From an uncultured Phycisphaerales bacterium (GTDB lineage Bacteria > Planctomycetota > Phycisphaerae > Phycisphaerales > UBA1924): a stretch of DNA of 64,000 nt. Positions 1 to 7,104 of the stretch are shown piece after piece (position 1 is the first letter of the stretch; every line of letters begins with the position of its first letter). The notes beneath the pieces were generated by a model. The model had not been told where the DNA came from. It saw only the letters and a list, made by a program, of their open reading frames with translations, and did not search any database. Location of the stretch: positions 118,235 to 182,234 of the forward strand of contig CALKJW010000028.1 in the NCBI GenBank assembly GCA_937995595.1, in the 5' to 3' direction. The translations under genes were made by a program, and so were the position numbers.

Positions 1-2
1 AG

Positions 3-56
3 CCCGCCGCGAAGACCGACTCCAAGGCCAAGACCGCCAACAGCGGCGGGCACTGA
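3..56 (+). CDS. C-terminal tail of a protein truncated by the window edge
   Basis: Only the last 17 codons are inside the window, ending at TGA 54-56. The tail reads PAAKTDSKAKTANSGGH, rich in Ala, Lys and Thr, typical of a flexible basic tail. The family cannot be named from this fragment. The frame is chosen because it gives the most protein-like composition; the other frames give Arg-rich shadow peptides. Confidence 0.4.
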   Translation, partial: PAAKTDSKAKTANSGGH

Positions 57-118
57 AGCAGCAACGCGTATACGGACACTCGCTCGTTCTCGGGCGCGAA
101 GGGTCGAAGACGACACCG

Positions 119-232
119 ACCGCAGAGCCGCGGAGAACGCTGAGGGTTCGGGAGGGACGGAAGACCGATCCCGATTCCCGGAGCATGCGCCGTTGTTTGC
201 CTCTCTGCGCTCGCCGCGTCGCCGCGGTGAAA
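119..232. repeat. ACCGC-type palindromic dispersed repeat, copy 1
   Basis: The left arm starts ACCGCAGAGCCGCGGAGA and the right arm ends CTCGCCGCGTCGCCGCGGTG, so the ends are imperfect inverted complements. The centre contains GGAAGACCGATCCCGATTC, a core also seen in the copies near 14.8 and 24.2 kb. It fills most of the gap between the edge gene and the phosphatase gene. No coding sequence is evident in 57-278. Confidence 0.6.
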
Positions 233-278
233 CTCGTCCGAACATCCTTTGCAACACGAGTCCCGTCGAGAGGTCGTG

Positions 279-1355
279 TCACGCGTTCGGCGGTCGGTGC
301 GCGCGGATCGACTCGATCAGCCGCGCGTGCAGCGCGGGCGGCGCAACGACCACGCCGCGGTTGGCCTCCAGCCCGCGCCCGTGCCCGAACTCCAGCGGGC
401 GCCCCTCAACGTCCGTCACCACGCAGCCCGCCTCCTCGGCGATGAGCGCGCCCGCGGCGTGATCCCAGATGCGCTCGACGTACCCCCTCTTCGAAGGCAG
501 CCGCAGGTACACGTCCGCCTGCCCGCGCGCCACCACCGCGTACTTGCACTGGCTGTCGAGGCGCACCAGCCCGTACGCCGCGTCCAGGTCGCGCATGATC
601 AGCGCCGACGCCGATTGATCCGAGTGCGCGCTCTCGACGCTCTCGGCCAGCACCGGGTGCGCCCGCGCGCCCGCGAACGCCGCGCGCGACGCCGGCGTCA
701 CCAGCAACTCGCCCCCGCCGCGACCGCACGATGCGCCCAGCGGCGACTGCACCACCCGCCCCGTCCCACGCGCGCCGACAAACACGCAACCCGCCGCCGC
801 GGCGTCGAACCCGACCGTCGGATCGGGCGACAGGTTCGGGCAGCCCATCGCGGCCAGTTCGGGCCGGCCCGCGCGGATGTACGCCAGCGCGACCGCGTAC
901 TGGCCGCCGCGCAAAAAGCCCTTCGTCCCGTCGATCGGGTCGAGCGTGAAGAAGCCCCGCGGGTCGTCGCCCCGCCGCGGCTCGGCCCCGCCCACGTCGA
1001 TCGCCTCGAACAGTGCCTCGGCCGTCACGCCCGGCCACGCCCCGGCGCGCAGCACCTCGAGCGCGGCGCGCAGGTGCGCCCCGTGCGCGGGGTCGCGCAG
1101 GAACGACGACGACTCCTCGCCGACGAGGATCAGGTCGTCGCCCAGCGCGGCCCGTAGCGCGCGGGCCACCACCGCCTGCGAGGCAAAGTCCGCGATCGTC
1201 ACCGGCGAACGGTCGTCCTTCGTGATCGCGCGGTACTGGTCGAGTCCGGCCTGCACCGCGGCGCACACGGCCGACGCCGCCGACACCGCCGCGGCCATCG
1301 TCGCCGACAGCGCGTGATGCTCGACGGACGCTTCGCACGTTTGGGATTGGTTCAC
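279..1355 (-). CDS. 3'(2'),5'-bisphosphate nucleotidase / inositol monophosphatase family protein (CysQ/HAL2-like)
   Basis: A 358-residue Mg/Li-dependent phosphatase. Enzymes of this family remove the 3'-phosphate from PAP or PAPS, recycling the by-product of sulfotransfer and sulfate assimilation. Visible motifs are the acidic metal site VGEES, the signature LDPIDGTKGFLRGG with the metal-binding Asp residues, and a late WDHAAGALIAEEAG motif carrying the last metal ligand. The TKGFLR form favours the HAL2/CysQ branch over true inositol monophosphatases. I chose GTG at 1355 (VNQSQT...) because the helix that follows is normal for the family; an ATG start at 1298 is possible. A sulfotransferase remnant at 43-44.6 kb would produce PAP, but the two genes are not linked. 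Confidence 0.85.
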   Translation of the reverse strand: MNQSQTCEASVEHHALSATMAAAVSAASAVCAAVQAGLDQYRAITKDDRSPVTIADFASQAVVARALRAALGDDLILVGEESSSFLRDPAHGAHLRAALEVLRAGAWPGVTAEALFEAIDVGGAEPRRGDDPRGFFTLDPIDGTKGFLRGGQYAVALAYIRAGRPELAAMGCPNLSPDPTVGFDAAAAGCVFVGARGTGRVVQSPLGASCGRGGGELLVTPASRAAFAGARAHPVLAESVESAHSDQSASALIMRDLDAAYGLVRLDSQCKYAVVARGQADVYLRLPSKRGYVERIWDHAAGALIAEEAGCVVTDVEGRPLEFGHGRGLEANRGVVVAPPALHARLIESIRAHRPPNA

Positions 1356-1436
1356 ACGCCAGCATAGGTCCGGCGCGCCCGAACCGTCGAACCGCGCCGG
1401 GCGGCTTCCGAATAGTCTTCCGCCAAGCGAGGGCCC

Positions 1437-2267
1437 GTGCGCCAGACACACGACAACGACGACCGGCGCAAGCGCCCGTCACGCCGACGCCGCGAGCCGG
1501 TCCCGCCCCCCGGCCACAGCCGAATCCGACGGCTGCTGCGCCGGGCCTGGCGCATCGCCGGCACCTGGCCCTTCACCGTCGCGGCGATTCTCCTGCTCTG
1601 GGCCAACGCGCGCTACCTGTCCGTCGACGCCACCGGCAACTGGCCCGCGCTCGCGCCCCGCGGCAACGTCGGCCAGCCCGCCGTGCCCAGCGCCATGGCC
1701 GTCTATCGAAACGGCGAGATCGTCTGCATCGACCTCGACACCGAGCAGCCCGGCGACGTCGCCATCGGCATGCTGAGTTACGCCTACCGGGCGCGGTCGG
1801 CGGCCTCCGGCGTCGTCAACTTCGAGATGGAGGAAGTGCTCAACTCCACCATCGGCGGGGCGGCCGCCGACCCGGCGAAGGTGCGCGCCGCGTACCTCGC
1901 CTGGCTCGGCGCGCACAAGGAGCCCTACTGGCGTCGCACCGCCGCGCGGGTGAGCGCCAGCGCCGGCACGTCAACGGGGTACTCGCTGCGGTTGTTCGAG
2001 ATGGCCCGCGCCGTCGCCGTCGTGCTGCTGCTCGCGCTGCTGGTGCGCTCGCTCGCGTGGACGCTGCCGATACTCGATGCAGCCGGTCGCGCCCTCAGCG
2101 GCGCGACACTGACCCCGGCGGAGCGCGCCGCGCTGCACCGTAAGAAGGCCCTGCAGAAAGGGCAATGCCCCGAGTGCGGCTACGACATCCGCCGCCTGCC
2201 GGTGCGCGTGTGCCCGGAGTGTGCGCACAGGTGGAGCGAGCGGGAAGCGGGACTGCTGCCGCCGTGA
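1437..2267 (+). CDS. Membrane protein with C-terminal zinc ribbon
   Basis: 276 residues of unknown function. The N-terminus is very basic (about 30 residues rich in Arg), followed by a membrane helix near residues 40-60 (FTVAAILLLWANARYL). A soluble extracytoplasmic-looking middle follows, then a second helix near 185-205 (ARAVAVVLLLALLVRSLAW). The C-terminus carries a four-cysteine zinc ribbon, CPECGYDIRRLPVRVCPEC. The CPECG...CPEC tail resembles that of the protein at 11964-12371. The gene is divergent from the phosphatase with an 81 bp gap. No catalytic motif is visible. Confidence 0.7.
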   Translation: MRQTHDNDDRRKRPSRRRREPVPPPGHSRIRRLLRRAWRIAGTWPFTVAAILLLWANARYLSVDATGNWPALAPRGNVGQPAVPSAMAVYRNGEIVCIDLDTEQPGDVAIGMLSYAYRARSAASGVVNFEMEEVLNSTIGGAAADPAKVRAAYLAWLGAHKEPYWRRTAARVSASAGTSTGYSLRLFEMARAVAVVLLLALLVRSLAWTLPILDAAGRALSGATLTPAERAALHRKKALQKGQCPECGYDIRRLPVRVCPECAHRWSEREAGLLPP

Positions 2268-2449
2268 GCAAGCCGCGCAGGGGTCGCTCTGTGCGGCCTC
2301 CCCACCGGATCGGGGCGATGAACGCGACAGGCGGCGGGCCTTGCCGCGGCGCACTCGGCGCAGGCCGCGCAGGCGTTCAGGTCGTGCGCGGACGGGCCGA
2401 TCCCTTGCCGTCGCGGCGGAGCGCCGCGAACGCGCAGGGAGAGAGAGCC

Positions 2450-2797
2450 ATGCAGCGAACCGCCGTCAATGTCCGCCCAGTGTCCGCGAAGGTGAGCGAC
2501 CGCGGCACGCTGAAACTCGAACGCCGCGCCAGCGAGCGCGAGCCCGCCGCCCGCACCATGGCCGCGACCTACACCAACGGGCGCGACCGCTTCGGCCTGA
2601 CGCACCTGGAACTCCTCGACCGCTCCGAGACGGGCCTCGGCGCGCTGACCCGCTCGGCGCTGGAGCCGGGCATGCACGTGACCATCTGCCCCGAGGGATC
2701 GAGCATCCCGTGGGCCGGCGCGGTGTGCGTGCGCTGCGAACCCGCGGGCGATCTGTACCGCGTCGGTCTGGCCTTCACGCGCCGCAGGGCCGCATGA
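2450..2797 (+). CDS. PilZ-like small protein
   Basis: 115 residues starting at ATG 2450, preceded by a purine-rich ribosome site (AGGGAGAGAGAG). The region LELLDRSETGLGALTR followed by short beta-strand-like segments and a VRC...YRVGLAF ending resembles a degenerate PilZ domain: (D/N)xSxxG is replaced by DRSETG, and the RxxxR motif is not clear. If it is PilZ, it may or may not bind cyclic di-GMP. Its stop codon TGA 2795-2797 lies inside the palindromic element 2791-2939. Confidence 0.45.
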   Translation: MQRTAVNVRPVSAKVSDRGTLKLERRASEREPAARTMAATYTNGRDRFGLTHLELLDRSETGLGALTRSALEPGMHVTICPEGSSIPWAGAVCVRCEPAGDLYRVGLAFTRRRAA

Positions 2798-2939
2798 GCA
2801 GCCCGAGCGTAAGCGAGGGCGCTTCCGCCGCAGGCGGAAGTCTCGTCTGCGAGCCGAGATCCGCCGCAGGCGGTAACGCTCACCGCAGCCTCGCGGCGCT
2901 GCCGCGAATGCCCTCCCTGACGGTCGGGCTGCTCATGCG
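2791..2939. repeat. Palindromic element (SPTVREG type), intergenic copy
   Basis: About 149 bp with 30 bp terminal inverted arms at 2791-2820 and 2910-2939 that pair with three mismatches. Each arm contains GCAGCCCGA near its outer end and GAGGGC at its inner end. Smaller hairpins lie inside, for example CTTCCGCC/GGCGGAAG at 2822-2840 and CGCGGC/GCCGCG around 2892-2906. The stop codons of both convergent neighbours (TGA 2795-2797 on plus, TGA 2935-2933 on minus) are the ATGAG/CTCAT ends of the element. It may act as a two-way transcription terminator. A relative is inserted inside miaA at 12758-12869. Confidence 0.75.
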
Positions 2940-3508
2940 GGCTGCTCCCACGTGCCTCCGATCCGCTCCCACGCCTGCCGGTACCTCGCCGCCATCCGTT
3001 CCAGCGACACCGGGATCACGCGCACCTGCGCCACCACGCTCATGAAGTTCACGTCCCCGCCCCAGCGCGGCACGAGATGCACGTGCAGGTGCCCCGGCAC
3101 GCCCGCCCCCGCCGCGCGACCCTGGTTGACGCCGATGTTGATCCCCTGCGGCGCGAGCGTCTCCTGCATCAGCGCCGCCGCGGCATCGACCAGCCGCCAC
3201 AGCGCGGCCCGCTGGTCGGCGTCGTAATCCAGCAGCACCGGCCGCGCCTCCCCCAGCGCGACCAGCAGGTGCCCGCCCGCGTACGGGAACCGGTTCAGCA
3301 GGATCATCCCGCGGGCCGTGCGCACCACCACGTGGTTGTCAACATCGCGCTGCGGCGCGAGCCAGTACGCGCGGAGAAAGTTGCCGCCATCCGCGGCCGT
3401 CGCCCCCCCGGCCCTGCCGCGCTCCGCCGCGTCGATGGTCTCTAGGTACTCCTGCCTCCAGGGGGCCTGGATCGCGGCGGGCCGGTCTGTGCGCTCGGTC
3501 GCGTGCAT
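2933..3508 (-). CDS. HIT family hydrolase/phosphorylase
   Basis: 191 residues. The histidine triad GHLHVHLVPRW is near residue 145, preceded by an INIGVNQG strand and an LNRFPYAGGHLLV segment, the standard HIT fold order. The family hydrolyses or phosphorylyses nucleotide phosphoesters such as Ap4A; the NRFPY..GHLLV pattern resembles the Ap4A phosphorylase-like actinobacterial/planctomycete group. ATG 3508 is the only good start. It converges on the PilZ-like gene, and its stop codon is part of the palindromic element. Confidence 0.88.
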   Translation of the reverse strand: MHATERTDRPAAIQAPWRQEYLETIDAAERGRAGGATAADGGNFLRAYWLAPQRDVDNHVVVRTARGMILLNRFPYAGGHLLVALGEARPVLLDYDADQRAALWRLVDAAAALMQETLAPQGINIGVNQGRAAGAGVPGHLHVHLVPRWGGDVNFMSVVAQVRVIPVSLERMAARYRQAWERIGGTWEQPA

Positions 3509-3576
3509 GGTGAGAGGATATGAGGTTTGGTCGACGGGTTGGAAGCCAGCAAGGTGACCGAAGTCGTATCACCGCC

Positions 3577-3879
3577 TCACCCCGCAGGCTCGACCGTCAG
3601 CGACAGACCCAGCGCTTTGGTGATCGCCACAATGGTGGAAAAGCGAGGGTTCCCGTTCGGAGACAGAGCCCGGTACAGGCTTTCGCGCTCGATGTTCGCC
3701 TTCCTCGCGACCTTGGCCACGCCATGCGCCTGCGCGAGTTGACGCAGCGCAATCAGCAGCACCTTGGGCTCGTCGCTGTCTTCCATCGCGGCCTTGAGGT
3801 ACTCGGCCGCGAACTCGGGATCATCGCGAAGTTCCCGGATGATCGCTTCGTCGTGCGAAATGCTCGCCTTGCGCTTCAT
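3577..3879 (-). CDS. Addiction-module antitoxin, HigA-like HTH protein
   Basis: 100 residues with a central XRE-type helix-turn-helix: [29 protein letters not shown] pattern at about residues 45-73, followed by [19 protein letters not shown]. This matches the putative addiction-module antidote family that pairs with Gp49/HigB-like killer proteins. Its ATG (3879-3877) overlaps the TGA of the upstream toxin remnant by four bases (ATGA), the usual coupling in these modules. The antitoxin is intact although the toxin is frameshifted. It would be expected to repress its own promoter together with the toxin. Confidence 0.88.
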   Translation of the reverse strand: MKRKASISHDEAIIRELRDDPEFAAEYLKAAMEDSDEPKVLLIALRQLAQAHGVAKVARKANIERESLYRALSPNGNPRFSTIVAITKALGLSLTVEPAG

Positions 3880-4201
3880 GATTCCGTCGTCCTTTGTCGG
3901 AAGTCTTTCCAAAGTGCCTTGGCTCGGTCGATGTCCGCTGACTGCTTCCGCTTGTCTCCCCCGCACAGGAGCAAGACCACCTCGCTGCCCACAAGCGCGG
4001 AACACACGCGATACCCCGGTCCGAAGTCGACCGCAACTCCCACACGCCCTCGCCCACCGGTTTGCAGTCGCCGAAGTTGCCGGCCTCAAGGCGGGCCATG
4101 CGCGCGGCGACCCGTGCCTTGGCGCGAGTGTCCCGGAGTGCCGCCAGCCACTCGCCGCCGACGTCCCTGCCCGAACGAGTGAGGTAACGCCGAATCTCCA
4201 T
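3876..4201 (-). pseudogene. HigB/RelE-like addiction-module toxin, interrupted by a one-base frameshift
   Basis: The first 57 codons from ATG 4201 ([18 protein letters not shown] to GEGVWELR) match the N-terminal half of Gp49/HigB-like killer proteins (mRNA interferases). At about 4029-4034 the frame shifts. In the next frame the C-terminal half follows (VDFGPGYRV, then [11 protein letters not shown], then AKALWKDF), ending at TGA 3878-3876, which overlaps the antitoxin start. One extra G at TTGCGGTCGAC would restore a 108-residue toxin of normal length. Without it the frame runs on out of register with a non-homologous tail. Either the toxin is inactivated or a base was missed. Confidence 0.82.
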
Positions 4202-4211
4202 CCTACCGAAG

Positions 4212-4240
4212 ACTGTAACGTATACGTCACAGGTAGTCAA
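4212..4240 (-). promoter_or_regulatory. Toxin-antitoxin promoter with palindromic operator
   Basis: Read on the minus strand, TTGACT (4240-4235) and TACAGT (4217-4212) are separated by 17 bases, a plausible sigma-70-type -35/-10 pair. Between and overlapping them lies an 18 bp near-perfect palindrome at 4214-4231 with the core ACGTATACGT. The predicted start of transcription is only a few bases before ATG 4201. A palindrome in this position fits an autoregulatory operator bound by the antitoxin's HTH. Confidence 0.55.
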
Positions 4241-4320
4241 TCGCGCTGGCCGTGCTCACCCACCCCAACTCCCGGCTTGAAGGTCGTCCGCACCCGCCCG
4301 CCCGCCGCGGCGTAGCAGTC

Positions 4321-5931
4321 ATGGGTCCCTCCCTTCTGGCCGATAACACCAACACCATGCCCGGCACGCCGCACACCGATCTCTCGCCCGAACTGCTCGA
4401 GCACATGCAGGCCATCAAGGCCAAGGCCATCGAGTACGGGCTGTCGTTCTACGAGGTCGTCTTCGAGGTCCTGCCGTTTGACGTGATGAACCAGATCGCC
4501 GCCTACCAGGGCTTCCCGGTCCGCTACCCGCATTGGAAGTGGGGCATGGAGTACGAGTCGCTCTCCAAGCGCGACGCCTACGGCATGGGCCGAATCTACG
4601 AGATGGTCATCAACAACGACCCCGTCTACGCCTACCTGCAGGAGAGCAACGCCGTCACCGACCAGAAACTGGTCATGGCCCACGTCTACGGCCACGCCGA
4701 CTTCTTCAAGAACAACTTCTGGTTCAGCCGCACCGACCGCAAGATGATCGACCAGATGGCCAACCACGCCACCCGCGTGCGCCGCCACGTCGACCGGCAC
4801 GGTCAGGAAACCGTCGAGCGCTTCATCGACGCGTGCCTCTCGCTCGAGCACCTCATCGACCCGCACTCGATGTTCATGACCCGCCCCGGCGAGCCCGCGC
4901 GACCCGCGCGCGACGCCGACGACCGCCGCGCCGCCCACCGCGACGACGACGACGACGGCGGGGAGCGCCTGCCCGCCAAGGACTACATGGACCCGTTCAT
5001 CAACCCGCGCGAACTGCTCGACAGGCAGCGCAGGGAGCGCGAGGAGCAGGCCAGGGCCGAGCGCGGCCGATTCCCGCGACAGCCCACGCGCGACGTGCTG
5101 CTCTTCCTCCTCCGCCACGCCCCGCTGGAAGACTGGCAGCAGGACATCCTCTCCATCATCCGCGACGAGGCGTACTACTTCGCGCCCCAGGCGATGACCA
5201 AGGTCATGAACGAGGGCTGGGCCGTCTACTGGCACTCCAAACTCATGACCCAGCACTTCGTCGAGGCCTCCGAGATCGTGCAGTACGCCGACCAGCACTC
5301 CGGCGTGCTCGCCATGGCCCCCGGCGGCTTCAACCCCTACAAGATCGGGTACGAACTCTTCCGCGACATCGAGCGCCGCTGGAACACCGGCCAGCACGGC
5401 CCCCAGTGGGAGCGCATGGAGGGGCTGGGCGCCAAGGAGGAGTACGACGACAGGTCGATGAAGGGCCGCCAGAAGATCTTCGAGGTCCGCCGCATCTACA
5501 ACGACGTGCAGTTCATCGACGAGTTCCTCACGCCCGAGTTCGTCGAGCGCCACAGGATGTACCAGTACCGCCGCGACCCGCAGACCGGCGAGAACAAGAT
5601 CGTCTCGCGCGACTTCGACCGCATCAAGCAGACGCTCCTCTACCGCCTCACCAACATGGGCCAGCCGTTCATCTACGTCGTCGACGCCAACTACCGCAAC
5701 CGCGGCGAGTTGTACCTCGCCCACCAGTTCAACGGCCTGGAGGTCGACGTCGCCAGAGCCCGCGAGGTCCTCGGCAGCCTCCGCCTGCTCTGGGGCCGCC
5801 CGGTGCACCTGCAGATCCGCCTCGACGACGACCAGTGGCTGCTCTCCTGCGAAGAACCGCCGCCGAGCGAGAACGTGAAGAAGGAGAAGATCAGGGCAGA
5901 CACGCCCAGACCGGCGCACGTGCTGGCGTGA
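4321..5931 (+). CDS. SpoVR family protein
   Basis: 536 residues. SpoVR proteins are cytoplasmic and of unknown biochemistry; they are needed for spore cortex formation in Bacillus but are widespread in non-sporulating bacteria. Characteristic segments are FYEVVFEVLPFDVMNQIAAY, YPHWKWGMEYE, MAHVYGHADFFKNNFWF, an HAPLEDWQQDILSI stretch, and NEGWAVYWHSK. ATG 4321 (MGPSLLADN) was chosen; ATG 4357 (MPGTPHTD) is also close to the conserved start. The usual partners YeaH (VWA-like) and PrkA kinase are not next to it. A charged low-complexity insert (DDRRAAHRDDDDDGGE) lies near residues 200-215. Confidence 0.9.
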   Translation: MGPSLLADNTNTMPGTPHTDLSPELLEHMQAIKAKAIEYGLSFYEVVFEVLPFDVMNQIAAYQGFPVRYPHWKWGMEYESLSKRDAYGMGRIYEMVINNDPVYAYLQESNAVTDQKLVMAHVYGHADFFKNNFWFSRTDRKMIDQMANHATRVRRHVDRHGQETVERFIDACLSLEHLIDPHSMFMTRPGEPARPARDADDRRAAHRDDDDDGGERLPAKDYMDPFINPRELLDRQRREREEQARAERGRFPRQPTRDVLLFLLRHAPLEDWQQDILSIIRDEAYYFAPQAMTKVMNEGWAVYWHSKLMTQHFVEASEIVQYADQHSGVLAMAPGGFNPYKIGYELFRDIERRWNTGQHGPQWERMEGLGAKEEYDDRSMKGRQKIFEVRRIYNDVQFIDEFLTPEFVERHRMYQYRRDPQTGENKIVSRDFDRIKQTLLYRLTNMGQPFIYVVDANYRNRGELYLAHQFNGLEVDVARAREVLGSLRLLWGRPVHLQIRLDDDQWLLSCEEPPPSENVKKEKIRADTPRPAHVLA

Positions 5932-5974
5932 GCCCGCGGTGGCGCGGCCGATGAGCCGGGTACAATGCCGCGCC

Positions 5975-6385
5975 ATGCCCCCCGCCTACGTCTGGCTCAT
6001 CGTCGCCATCTTCCTCGCCGTCGACGCCGTCGTCCTCTGGGCCGTGTGCATGTGGGTCAAGTCGATCTTCGCCGAACTCGCGGCGAAGTTTCCGCCGCGC
6101 GAGCCCGCGCCAGACGCCGTCCGCCGCGAGTTCCAGAGTTTCAGCATCGACACCGTCAACATGGGCTGGTCGGTGCACGCCGCGGCCGACGACTTCGGCC
6201 TGCACCTCCGCCCCGCGCTGCTCATCCGCCTCTTCGGCGGGCGCGCGCTGAGCATCCCGTGGAGCGAAGTATCCCCCTACGGCCGCCGCGGCAGGTGGTT
6301 CAGCAAGGCGAAGATCGGCGGGCGCTGGAGCATGACCGGCCCGAGTTGGTGCCTGCGCCTGGCGGAGGGCGACGCCGCGGCGTAG
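5975..6385 (+). CDS. Small membrane-anchored protein of unknown function
   Basis: 136 residues starting at ATG 5975, 43 bp after spoVR. One N-terminal membrane helix (VWLIVAIFLAVDAVVLWAVCMWV, residues 5-27) is followed by a cytoplasmic domain of short beta-strands (LHLRPALLIRLFGG, LSIPWSEV) that looks like a PH-like or DUF-type domain. No catalytic residues are recognised. It may be co-transcribed with spoVR. Confidence 0.6.
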   Translation: MPPAYVWLIVAIFLAVDAVVLWAVCMWVKSIFAELAAKFPPREPAPDAVRREFQSFSIDTVNMGWSVHAAADDFGLHLRPALLIRLFGGRALSIPWSEVSPYGRRGRWFSKAKIGGRWSMTGPSWCLRLAEGDAAA

Positions 6386-6434
6386 GCGGCGGGCAAACTG
6401 TGCGGACGGACGCACAAGCCACTACACTTCCCGT

Positions 6435-6746
6435 GTGATCGATCTGATCCGCGCCAACCTCGGTTCCATCATCGAACTCTGCCGCCAACACCGTGTGCAG
6501 CGACTGTTTCTCGTCGGCTCTGCGACCGGGGGAGAGTTTGACGCTTCACGCAGTGACGTCGATTTCCTGGTCGAGTTCGAGCCGCATCCCCGCCGCGGCT
6601 TCGACGATGTGTACTTTCTCCTGAAGGAGGACCTTGAGCGGCTGTTGGGCCGGCCGGTAGATCTCATCGAGCGCCACTGCGTGCACAATCCCTACGTACG
6701 CGCCTCCATGGAACGGTCAAAGGTGCCCCTGTATGCCGCAGCGTGA
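6435..6746 (+). CDS. MntA-like nucleotidyltransferase (antitoxin of a HEPN/MNT pair)
   Basis: 103 residues beginning with GTG 6435. A minimal nucleotidyltransferase fold with GSATGGEFDASRSDVDFLV, the GS...DxD metal and nucleotide site, and a third acidic residue in VDLIE. MntA-type enzymes inactivate the HepT ribonuclease by adding AMP to a tyrosine of the HEPN protein. The gene overlaps the HEPN gene by 14 bases. Confidence 0.85.
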   Translation: MIDLIRANLGSIIELCRQHRVQRLFLVGSATGGEFDASRSDVDFLVEFEPHPRRGFDDVYFLLKEDLERLLGRPVDLIERHCVHNPYVRASMERSKVPLYAAA

Positions 6747-7104
6747 CCTTCCCGCGTACGTGCATGATGTCGTGATGGCATGCAGACGTGTGGTCGAGTA
6801 TGCAGACGGGCTCACAGCGGACGACTTCATCGCGGACAACCGTTCCCGAGATGCCATCGAACGACAACTGCTGATCATTGGTGAAGCAGTTAACCACATC
6901 CGCCGACTGAGCCGAGAGACAGCGGAACTTCTGGGGCCCATCGACCGGATCATCGCGTTCCGGAACATTCTCGTACACGGGTATCATCTGATCGAGCCCC
7001 GAACGGTCTGGCAGATTGTCGAAGAACATGTGCCTGCACTGATGACTGAAGCCCAACGGCTTCTCGATCAGATGCCCCCGCCGGACGAGGTGCCGCTTGA
7101 CTAG
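6733..7104 (+). CDS. HepT-like HEPN ribonuclease toxin (DUF86)
   Basis: 123 residues, all-alpha. The catalytic/AMPylation motif RNILVHGY (Rx4HxY) is near residue 75, with the conserved QLLIIGEAVNHI helix before it. Known HepT proteins are HEPN RNases neutralised by AMPylation of the tyrosine in this motif. The full motif is intact. Start ATG 6733 lies inside the antitoxin gene, and its stop overlaps the start of purB by eight bases, so all three genes probably share one transcript. Confidence 0.85.
   Translation: MPQRDLPAYVHDVVMACRRVVEYADGLTADDFIADNRSRDAIERQLLIIGEAVNHIRRLSRETAELLGPIDRIIAFRNILVHGYHLIEPRTVWQIVEEHVPALMTEAQRLLDQMPPPDEVPLD

Noticed and set aside
4237..5976. Long open frame antisense to spoVR (about 579 codons)
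   Set aside because: Composition is typical of the shadow frame of GC-rich coding DNA (Val/Leu/Asp/His-rich) with no family motifs; the sense strand is clearly SpoVR.
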